A stretch of 64,000 nucleotides of DNA from Symbiodinium kawagutii (Eukaryota; Sar; Dinophyceae; Suessiales; Symbiodiniaceae). Location of the stretch: contig VSDK01015717.1 in assembly GCA_009767595.1 (NCBI GenBank), positions 549,883-613,882 of the forward strand, given 5' to 3'. A model generated the notes under the pieces. The model made no database searches. It was not told the DNA's origin and was given only the letters and a program-made list of their open reading frames with translations. The stretch's first letter is position 1, and each line of letters starts with the position of its first letter. Below are positions 54,252 to 62,372 of this stretch, piece after piece. The position numbers and the translations under genes are program-made.

Positions 54252-54354
54252 TGGCGGTTTCTGAAAATAAGGGTGCCCCCAAATCATTTTATATGCACCG
54301 TTTAAAGCAATGAGCCGTCCATGTTTTGGGGTCAGCCATTCTGAGAAACCACCA
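54252..54354. repeat. Family A TIR element (A19)
   Basis: tggcggtttctgaaaataag ... gtcagccattctgagaaacc, then acca. Confidence 0.75.
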
Positions 54355-54734
54355 TACTCTAACAGTTTGGCGATGATAGCAAGTAGACGCACCTAGGTAT
54401 AGGGTTCAAAAAAAAGAAGTCAAAGAAACCAGATTGTTCAAAATGCAAATTTGCCAGCATTTTGAAAAGGATCAGGCTAAGCGGCTAAGTCACCCTGCAA
54501 GTTGTCTTAGCGGTAGCCTACTGACCGAGTAGAACAAACAACCCAAAACTTTCACACGTTTTCATAAGCAAGAGGCCAGACTACATCGATGGGAGGCGGC
54601 TATCAGGAAACCATGGTGTCACAAACTCTGGTTTTATCTTCCTATCACCCCACGCACACAAGCCGTGTTCAGTGCACCAAGTTAATTGCTGAGATTAATA
54701 AACAGATCTTTCCATCCACTCATTTTGAATGCTA

Positions 54735-54980
54735 GGCACCAGCTTCATCATGATGATTATTGAGCCTCTCAGACAGCTTCGGAAATGTAGGCTCCTGCAC
54801 GCATTGACAAAAAGAAATGAAAAATCGGTGTATCCATCTGGATGAACCGCTTTCAATAATTTTTGCAGCCATGTGCGACGATGCCCGACTGTAGTTCGGG
54901 CAAACAATCTTCCACCAGTCCCTCAGGGCACGGTTCTCCACTTCGGTCAAATGATGGCGGTTTTTGGCTAAGAATTGGTT
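54735..54980 (-). CDS. Exon(s) of an unknown protein
   Basis: Minus frame reads NQFLAKNRHHLTEVENR, then ALRDWWKIVCPNYSRAS and SHMAAKII. A pyrimidine run ending TGCAG near 54800 may be an acceptor, so there may be two exons here (the second with EPTFPKLSERLNNH). The CPNYSRAS segment faintly recalls hAT transposases, but no motif proves it. Confidence 0.45.
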
Positions 54981-55167
54981 CTTTCGTCATTGAGTCCAGG
55001 AAAGGTCACCTCTGACGTAGGCTCTCCATAATGTTTCTTTGACAACCTCGGGTACGTCACGCCCCTGGAACGATGTGCCTCGCTTGAATGACATCTCGAA
55101 TGCGGATACCCATCAAGATGTATTCCGAAGGGAGACCAGGACAGCGCCGGAACCGGGCACCTTGCTT

Positions 55168-55245
55168 CTACATCTTGAGAAGCAGCATCTCCATCGCGAC
55201 CTTGTCTTTGCGCTTGCGTTCAAGACGTCGTGCGCGTTCATCCAA
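55168..55245 (-). CDS. Last exon of an unknown gene next to element 2
   Basis: Acceptor TTCCGCAG, 25 codons LDERARRLERKRKDK then VAMEMLLLKM and a TAG stop. It joins the previous exon at phase 0 across a 105-bp GC-AG intron. The highly charged helix suggests a coiled-coil tail. Confidence 0.7.
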   Translation of the reverse strand: MDERARRLERKRKDKVAMEMLLLKM

Positions 55246-55350
55246 CTGCGGAAGGCGCAACTACGCCTCTCTCTCTTTCTCTCCATCGCCATGCGTATAC
55301 CTCCACAACCTCAACAGCTTCGGGCTCCGCAAGAGGGGGCGAGTACTTGC

Positions 55351-55477
55351 CTTGCGTGTCTTTGGCTCGTCGTAAATTGCTTGGGCTGCTGATGCCCCAT
55401 TCGCTGCTCCATGGGATCCTGTGGCCTCATCATCGTAGCGCCATCTTCCCCACTTGCTCAGCCTCCATTGGTATTTG
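55351..55477 (-). CDS. Penultimate exon of an unknown gene next to element 2
   Basis: Acceptor CACTGTTAG; reads KYQWRLSKWGRWRYDDE, then ATGSHGAANGASAAQ and AIYDEPKTRK. The donor is GC (cgcaag|gcaagt). Together with the next exon this gives a basic C-terminus. The upstream exons must lie right of element 2 or were lost. Family not recognised. Confidence 0.7.
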
Positions 55478-55775
55478 CTAACAGTGGTGATCATTGTGGT
55501 TCTTGACAGCAGTATTGAAAGTCATGAATATAAACCGCTACGAGCCGGTCTCAACATTTCCCCAGTTACTAGGCATTTCAGAAAAACAACTTGCGAAAAC
55601 TTTTGGCCACTGACTCAAGCCGGCTGCGGTCAGAACGTAGGTGACACAAGCTACACTCAACAGGGTGGCGAAACAGCGCTACGTATGTCAAGGTGAATTC
55701 ACACCCGTGACTCTGGTTTCGCTACCTGTACAATTCTCGCCTGTTTTCGTGTTCTTTACAAGCTCTACACTACGT
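55478..55775 (-). other. 3' non-coding end of element 2, LTR not resolved
   Basis: About 300 bases between the Pol stop and the next host exon. On the minus strand a purine-rich run (gaaaacaggcgagaa, near 55740-55755) is followed by tgtacaggtagcgaaacc, a possible purine tract and LTR start. Without the other LTR this stays a guess. The 3' LTR and the host junction should both lie here. Confidence 0.35.
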
Positions 55776-58700
55776 TCAGTGATACCATGAATTCCATGCA
55801 TTTCCGGCATCTGTGGAGCCCTCGTTTTCGAGCTCCTTCCTTTCGCGTTTCAGTTTTCTCCATTTCTGTTTGGCCAATTTCGTCACTTCAGATTCAGCAG
55901 TTGGCTTCGTGGACCAATGTCCATCCTTCATCACACTTCGCAGGAAGTTACCATTCATATCCTTGGTGAGTGAATCAACAAGCATGATGCTCGTGTCGAT
56001 CCATCTGATCTGGTCTGGGTGTTCTACGCTCAGTTCTTCGGTCTCTTCACCGTTCTTCTCCCAGATCAACTGTCTCAGTGCTGCCAGGTCAATAGACAAT
56101 CTCTTGTCCGATGTCTTTGACAGCGTGGCTGACTGCAGATGTTCTTCTAGTGATTTGCAATCTGTCAACCAAATGTGCTTCATGAACTGCCTGCTGGATT
56201 CTTCCCACTTGCGTAGGTCCAGCTGGTTACAGCAGTCACAGATCATGGCTCTGATCTTGAACCCTTCTTCAACTCCGCTGGTCATGGCATATGACTCAGC
56301 CTGTAGGGTCGATCTGCAGACTCGTTTGATCGTTGTTGATGACCAACCGATCGGGTAGAACTTAGTCTCTTCTCCCTTCAGAAACTTCTGATCCACCAAA
56401 AGAGTCATTCGAGCTCTCTGTGATCTGTACGGTTCGAGCTTTCCCCGTACAACCTGCTGCTCATTTGACCAAGATGCATCGCTGACTGTGCACAGAATGC
56501 AATCGTTCCAGTCGATCGCTCCAGCCTCGAAGTACAGTCCACTCTTCGAGTACTCCTGTGCATCCTTCACCACTGCGTTGCAGTAATGCAAGTCCTTGGT
56601 CGTCGCCTTGCCGCATACAGATTGAAGTTTACTCACTCTGTAGCTCAGATCAGGCCTGGCCTGTCGTGCGACCCACGACAGTGATCCAACTACACTGCGT
56701 AGCTGTGCATTTTCAGCATCGTTTGCACGATCTGTTTTCTTCATTCCAGTCCTGAACTTCACTGGCTCGATCTTTTCTGCAGTTGACTGACAGGTAACAC
56801 GGATGTTCCTGTTCTCATCTTGATCGATCTCACGTCCACAAAATCGAAAGTTCTTTTCAGAGATCTTGCTCTTTTCAACGTGGAATGCCTCCAGGATCTT
56901 TTCCACAAAATGTTCGTATCCTGGCTTTGTTGCGTACAACAAATCGTCCACATGACACGCAACCATCACTTTGATGTCTCCTTCTTCTTGGTAAGTGAAC
57001 AATGCTTTGCACTGCGAGTTCTGGTGCAATCCAATGTCCGTCAAGACTTTCTTCAGTTTTGCCCAGAAACGTCGCCCAGCATCTCTGGTGCCGTATATTG
57101 GCACTCTGGCCAACATCATGGCATCCTGCGGAATGCTTTTGTCAGGCAATCCGCCTCGAGGTTGGCGTAGTAGCATCAACCTGTCCAACACCATACCATG
57201 GAAGTAAGCATTTGTGATGTCAATGCTGCGAATCAGCAATGAGCAAGCAGCACACCAAGCAAGTAGAAGGTTCAGTGCTTCTACTTCTGCCGTAGGGCTG
57301 TCTGTGCGAATCTCAGAGTACGACTGTTCCAAGTCGCCTCGCGCAACCAATCTACTTTTGTACAGAGGCGTGTGCTTCATGCCTGGACGTTGCAGGTGCT
57401 CATGTTTATCAGTGTCTATCCACTGAGTAGGTATGGGCTTGTGCCCTTCCTTCAAGAGCTTTTGCAGTGTGTCTCCACTGACAACCTGCACTGCCATGAA
57501 CTTCATCCACTTTTCCCACTCTGTGAGACGTGACTTATCCAGTCCATCTTTGGTGTCTTGATCTTCACGCTCGTAGTCGAACACCTTTCCTCGTGCCTTC
57601 TTTTTGGCGTTCTTGCTCATCTGGCCATCTGCGTTGTAGACCTCAAACCTATCTTTTGTGAAGATACTGGTCTCTTCGTCTGCCTTACGTTTTCCATCTT
57701 CAATGGCCTGTGAGTTCTTCAAGAAAAACACAGTCTTGCCAGTCCATTCTTTTCCAAGCATCTTCGTTCCAAGGTCATTGTTCCAAGTGTCTTGGATCAC
57801 ATTAGAACCTCCTTTCTTGTAAGATACTTCAGTGATTCTTCCCTTGGTGATCTTGTCCTTCGTGACAGGACAGTCCTTCACATCATCAATACTGAACAAG
57901 GCAATTCGTGGATCATTGTGCACACGAATCAACATGCCAAGTTTCTCATCATGATGCCATTCGTCTCTTGACACTTCTGCAATGTTCGCTCCTTCAAATC
58001 CTCGATCCGCTAATCTGACTCCGGATCCTTGGGTTCCGGTCCGTTCCCAAGTTTGAACCAAGGGTGACGATGACGTCGCCCGTGACTCTGTTGCCCGTGA
58101 CTCTGTCGGCGGCAACTGGAGTCCGGATAATCTCCGTCGGATCTGCGTCGGGACATCGTCCAAATGTTCGGAACTTCTCCGGCGAGATGGTGGCATCATC
58201 TCCATATCGGGTTCTGTTATTCCGGATTCTAGACTCTCTTCCGTTCCTTCACGTTGAGGAATCTGCGCAGCAGCATCTTCCATTTCTTGTTCAATCGGAT
58301 CGTTCGGCGGCGTGACCGCTGGCTCGGTCATTGAGTAACCTCCGTCGCTGTCTTCATCGCCCCATTCGCCTTCCTCCTCCGGAACAGGAGGTAGGTCACC
58401 TCGCATGTCGAGGTATCCCTGTTGTTGGGATCTTCCACCGAAGACAAATGGTTTCTGATTGTGTAGGAACTGGTACGCTAATGCTTCGGAAGCGTTCACG
58501 GGTCGAAGTCGATCTGTTGCTACGCACGCGGGTGTTCCGCGATGCAAAACCCAAGCAAGCTTGTCACCGTCGAAACCGATGATCCTGCAAGCTGTTGACC
58601 ATCCGCTCTGGTCCGTGCGGAAACAAACCAAATCTCCAACTCCGTATTCCTTCTGAATTGGTGCTGACTTCCTCAGAATAGCTCGCGATACGCGACTAGA

Positions 58701-61700
58701 CATATCCGCTCGGATGAATGCCTTTCTCGCCTTCTCGCGAATCTTCGCGATCTTGCCAAACTCAGTGGTTCCGTCACTCGCCATTTGCAGTGACCCAAGA
58801 TCTGCCCAAGAGTCTTCCTCAAATACCGTTCCCGGTTCCCTCGGCAGTCTTCCGAGTATGCACTGCACTGGGGCAAATCCCTTCACTCGAGACATCGAGT
58901 TCTTAGTGATAACGCTCTGGTTCAATGCTTCTGCAACCTGCTCCTGTCCAGCAAGCTTCAGTTCAGCAATGGCGCGTACCACCATGGCCTTGAGGAGACC
59001 TCCATGCCGTTCCGTACGGCCAATCATCTCAGGAGATTCAACCCCTATCGTTGTGATTGTGGTCCCTCGCGCAGCGAGTCCTGCCGCGAAATCGCCGCGG
59101 TTGTGCAGACCTCTGTCCGTGACCACTTCGTGAGGTTGACCTGCCCACGAACACCACTTGTCCTGGAAGGCCTTTAGACAAGCACTGGAGCTCGGTTGGC
59201 TTCCTCCAACTCTCACAATGGTAGCCTGGTGGAAACACGTTCCTTGATCCACCATGGACAGGATACTGTACCTCTCACCATGGACATCTCTCACTTCGAA
59301 GATGTCTACACCAATGGCTCTGTTGAACTCGTATGTCCGTGGCAGGCTTACCTTAGCTGTCTGAGCTTTTGGCTTGTGCGCGTCACAGCCTTCACATCTC
59401 AAGGTTCTGGCTGCCTTCAAGAATTCAGGCTTTGCTCCTGAAGCTCTCAAGATCTCAAGCAACACTCGTGGAGCTACGTGTCCAAATTGCCTGTGCATCT
59501 TGCGCACCGCTATGCGTGTGGCTCTTGGCAGTGCCATCCACTGCTCTCTTCTTTCCTTCTCATCTTTGGGAAGGTTTGGAAGTGGGATCTCTTCCAACAT
59601 CTGTTCCTCTTGATCGAACAGCTCTTCAGCTTCTTGCTGACTTCTCATCTCTCTCATCTCTGCTGGCTGTTCAAGCTCATCACCATCTGGCAAATCCAGT
59701 GGTCCCATTTCATCCAATCTTTCTTCTTCTGCTTCTGCCGGAAATGCGTGACAAAATGTCACAATCGAGTGAAACATCTTCTCGAGTGCCTTCTGGAATT
59801 CAGGACACTTGTGAGCATCTTCGACAGTTCTTGGCGCTCTGAACTTGTCCTTCTTGGATGCCCATTCCTTCAAGGAGTTCACATCGTCCTTGCTGTGAAT
59901 TGAAATGTTTCCAGGCCCGTCCCACCTGGGTATGTCATATGCTTGGATGATGTTGCAGTCTTCTCCAAATTGAGCCGTGATGTACGTGCTCATGCTGTTT
60001 TTGCTTTCAATGGATTCCACAACATCCATCATCTTGTTCCCGTCGAATTCCGGGGACTTGACCAACGTAATCTGGTCATAGAATTTTCTGTCCAAGCATT
60101 GGTGCAAGGACTTCAGCTCCTTCTCGTTGTTGACCTTCATGATGTCATGTCCTGATGGGGTCAAAGGGGTTGAGAAACCGAGCAAAATTAACAAAGCAAG
60201 TGAGGGGGTCCTACATGTATGTTTCCCTTTTACCTTATGTGAACCTTGTGAACCTTTGACATGTTCAACATCCACTTGCCCAACATGCTCAACTCCCAAC
60301 TCATCCAACCCATCGCGCGGCGCCATGTACGCGCGAGATGCGGACATGTCATCCGTCTTGGTGAAACCGAGCAGCGCGTCGCTGCGCTCGATCTGAATCA
60401 GACCGCGGTGAAACTCGCCCTGCTGCCCTTTCGTCATATTCGCGGCGTAGTAGCTCGCGACTCCTTTTCCCTTGCGGTGAGCTCCTTCCACCACCCAGGG
60501 TGGAACCAACACCGAACACAGCAGCCTTGGGCGTTCCCCATCTGGGAATTCTTCTTCATAATCCGGGCTCTGGTTGATCTCAATCATCTCCCAGTCGTCG
60601 TCCACACTTGGGAGGATCATGGTATATTTCTTCCAACTCTGGATCTCCTTCTGCACGGTCAATCTGCTATTGCGTGGACCTTTCTTGATTGCGATCCTGA
60701 TAGCCCAATCGTCGAATTCAATCCACTTCAACACGTTGCGCCGAAGTTCGTCCCACTCAGCTTGACTGCTGTTGCACAACTCCAACAGCTTCTTCTTCAG
60801 ATCCTCTTCGCTGAGTCTTGGGCCTTGGAAGTACTTGAACTTCCCCTTTGGAGACTTTCCCCAACCTTTGGATCCCTTGGGGGTCCATTCTTCTTCTCCT
60901 TTTCCACCACCCTTCTTCCAACTTGGTGGTGGCATTGGAGGGCTCTTCGGCTGCATCTGGTTGGGCGCTTCCTTCAATCGCAGCGGGGATCTGCTGCGGT
61001 TGCGGCTCTCACGGTTGTCGAAGTCATCCTCCTCATCTTCATCCAACCGTGATGTCTGGGCAAGTCCAGCATTGCCATCATCATTGTCTCCATCACTGCT
61101 GTCGTCCAGTGAATCTCTTTCCTTCTCTTCCTCTTCACTGGATTCCTCTTCTGATTCCACATCTTTTACTTCTTCTTCTCCACCGAAGTCTGGAGCCTCT
61201 TCATCTTCACCAGTTGCAGTCAGACCGGTGTTCTCTTCTTCTTTCTTTCCTTCCTGCTTCTTCACAGCAGGCTTCTTTTCGCCCTTTTCCTTGAGGACGA
61301 TCTTCTTGGTCTCAACTTTCCCTTGGGGCTTCTCTCGTTCCTTCCTTTCCTTGCTCCTTTGAGCTGATCTGCCCCGGCTTCTTTCTTCTTTCTTGTCTTC
61401 AATCGCCGGTTGCAATCCTTCCTCTTCTTCTGCCATCAGTTCTTCTCTGAGGCTTTGGATTGCTTTCGTAACATCTTTGAAACCGACCTGTTCCAAGATG
61501 TTGACCGCTGTGACTTGCAAGTCACGCACGATTCGTTTCAGGTTGCTCTTTGGATTGCCACCTGAATACATGGCGTTTATGCCCTCTGGCAAAAGCCCAT
61601 CGGCCCTGAGAGAAAGACAAAATTCGTGCTGCTGTTGCGTTGACAAGATGTCAACAGCAGTTTGTGCTAGCTTCTCCTCAACGCCGATCTTCTTAGTCTC

Positions 61701-62372
61701 CTTGGCCACCTTCGCTTCAGGTGCCTTAGACTCTCCTCGGCCTCGAGAGCGAGATCGTTTCTCCTTTCGCTCACGTTCCTCCTTCTCTCTCTTCTTTTTT
61801 TCTATGCGCCTCCTCTGGGCTTCAGCTTCAGCCTCTCGTTCAGCTTGGAGGTCTGGGCTCACCTGCTCGTTGACGTAACCTCGCAGGTCCATCACCTTCG
61901 AAGCCCAGGCGACTCCCTTCTTGCACTCCTCCTGGCCTTCTGGAGTGTAGCACAAGCTGCACTTTCCATCCAAACACTCCTTTCGTGGCTCTTCAAGGAG
62001 ATGCACTTGGACGTCATGTGCCCGGTACATGTACCATCGCTCCCTGATGGCCCTGTAGACCATGTTGGCAGCATGGTACGTCGCCTGACCATCATTGCCA
62101 TCCATGATGACAATCACCAGTGAGGACTGGTCGTACTCAGGCTTCTGGCTCCAAGCTGTGATGCCTTTTGCAAGCTCCTTGAGGTTCTTCTCGAACTTCT
62201 TGTCCTTCATCAGCTGTTCCAAGCCCTTGAGTCCACCTCCAGGATGTTTGATGCCACTCTTGGTGGGCTTGACCTCGACATGGCTCATGTCAAGGAATTC
62301 GTAGACCACCTGCTCCGTTGGAAGCTTCCATCCTGGATGGCTTGCCTTCGTGTTGCAGGCATGAGGTGCCAT
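55776..62372 (-). CDS. pol: Pol polyprotein of element 2: N-terminal unknown domain, integrase, RT, RNase H
   Basis: 2198 residues without a stop. Residues 1-175 form a compact region of unknown type, with SSLVIVIMDGNDG near 105 and a Cys cluster near 160. Residues about 180-560 are highly charged and disordered. A hydrophobic stretch (LALLILLGF) lies near 720. Integrase: HRQFGH near 957 and CEGC form the zinc site; catalytic Asp in IGVDIFEV near 1020, Asp in VVTDRG near 1083, Glu in IGRTERHGG near 1118. RT: KSRLVARG near 1676, SIDITNAYFHG, and catalytic CHVDDLL near 1805. RNase H: VSDASW near 1962, STLQAESYAM, and VDSLTKDM near 2131. It overlaps the upstream ORF by 88 bases in the -1 frame, which fits frameshift expression. 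The ATG at 62372 is only the first Met of the frame. Confidence 0.93.
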   Translation of the reverse strand: MAPHACNTKASHPGWKLPTEQVVYEFLDMSHVEVKPTKSGIKHPGGGLKGLEQLMKDKKFEKNLKELAKGITAWSQKPEYDQSSLVIVIMDGNDGQATYHAANMVYRAIRERWYMYRAHDVQVHLLEEPRKECLDGKCSLCYTPEGQEECKKGVAWASKVMDLRGYVNEQVSPDLQAEREAEAEAQRRRIEKKKREKEERERKEKRSRSRGRGESKAPEAKVAKETKKIGVEEKLAQTAVDILSTQQQHEFCLSLRADGLLPEGINAMYSGGNPKSNLKRIVRDLQVTAVNILEQVGFKDVTKAIQSLREELMAEEEEGLQPAIEDKKEERSRGRSAQRSKERKEREKPQGKVETKKIVLKEKGEKKPAVKKQEGKKEEENTGLTATGEDEEAPDFGGEEEVKDVESEEESSEEEEKERDSLDDSSDGDNDDGNAGLAQTSRLDEDEEDDFDNRESRNRSRSPLRLKEAPNQMQPKSPPMPPPSWKKGGGKGEEEWTPKGSKGWGKSPKGKFKYFQGPRLSEEDLKKKLLELCNSSQAEWDELRRNVLKWIEFDDWAIRIAIKKGPRNSRLTVQKEIQSWKKYTMILPSVDDDWEMIEINQSPDYEEEFPDGERPRLLCSVLVPPWVVEGAHRKGKGVASYYAANMTKGQQGEFHRGLIQIERSDALLGFTKTDDMSASRAYMAPRDGLDELGVEHVGQVDVEHVKGSQGSHKVKGKHTCRTPSLALLILLGFSTPLTPSGHDIMKVNNEKELKSLHQCLDRKFYDQITLVKSPEFDGNKMMDVVESIESKNSMSTYITAQFGEDCNIIQAYDIPRWDGPGNISIHSKDDVNSLKEWASKKDKFRAPRTVEDAHKCPEFQKALEKMFHSIVTFCHAFPAEAEEERLDEMGPLDLPDGDELEQPAEMREMRSQQEAEELFDQEEQMLEEIPLPNLPKDEKERREQWMALPRATRIAVRKMHRQFGHVAPRVLLEILRASGAKPEFLKAARTLRCEGCDAHKPKAQTAKVSLPRTYEFNRAIGVDIFEVRDVHGERYSILSMVDQGTCFHQATIVRVGGSQPSSSACLKAFQDKWCSWAGQPHEVVTDRGLHNRGDFAAGLAARGTTITTIGVESPEMIGRTERHGGLLKAMVVRAIAELKLAGQEQVAEALNQSVITKNSMSRVKGFAPVQCILGRLPREPGTVFEEDSWADLGSLQMASDGTTEFGKIAKIREKARKAFIRADMSSRVSRAILRKSAPIQKEYGVGDLVCFRTDQSGWSTACRIIGFDGDKLAWVLHRGTPACVATDRLRPVNASEALAYQFLHNQKPFVFGGRSQQQGYLDMRGDLPPVPEEEGEWGDEDSDGGYSMTEPAVTPPNDPIEQEMEDAAAQIPQREGTEESLESGITEPDMEMMPPSRRRSSEHLDDVPTQIRRRLSGLQLPPTESRATESRATSSSPLVQTWERTGTQGSGVRLADRGFEGANIAEVSRDEWHHDEKLGMLIRVHNDPRIALFSIDDVKDCPVTKDKITKGRITEVSYKKGGSNVIQDTWNNDLGTKMLGKEWTGKTVFFLKNSQAIEDGKRKADEETSIFTKDRFEVYNADGQMSKNAKKKARGKVFDYEREDQDTKDGLDKSRLTEWEKWMKFMAVQVVSGDTLQKLLKEGHKPIPTQWIDTDKHEHLQRPGMKHTPLYKSRLVARGDLEQSYSEIRTDSPTAEVEALNLLLAWCAACSLLIRSIDITNAYFHGMVLDRLMLLRQPRGGLPDKSIPQDAMMLARVPIYGTRDAGRRFWAKLKKVLTDIGLHQNSQCKALFTYQEEGDIKVMVACHVDDLLYATKPGYEHFVEKILEAFHVEKSKISEKNFRFCGREIDQDENRNIRVTCQSTAEKIEPVKFRTGMKKTDRANDAENAQLRSVVGSLSWVARQARPDLSYRVSKLQSVCGKATTKDLHYCNAVVKDAQEYSKSGLYFEAGAIDWNDCILCTVSDASWSNEQQVVRGKLEPYRSQRARMTLLVDQKFLKGEETKFYPIGWSSTTIKRVCRSTLQAESYAMTSGVEEGFKIRAMICDCCNQLDLRKWEESSRQFMKHIWLTDCKSLEEHLQSATLSKTSDKRLSIDLAALRQLIWEKNGEETEELSVEHPDQIRWIDTSIMLVDSLTKDMNGNFLRSVMKDGHWSTKPTAESEVTKLAKQKWRKLKRERKELENEGSTDAGNAWNSWYH

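Noticed and set aside
13441..54354. Regularly recurring short repeats as a CRISPR-like array
   Set aside because: The copies are kilobases apart, have inverted ends, and lie in a eukaryotic genome.
54735..54980. hAT transposase fragment
   Set aside because: Only a loose resemblance in CPNYSRAS; no RNase H-like catalytic residues or dimerisation domain nearby.
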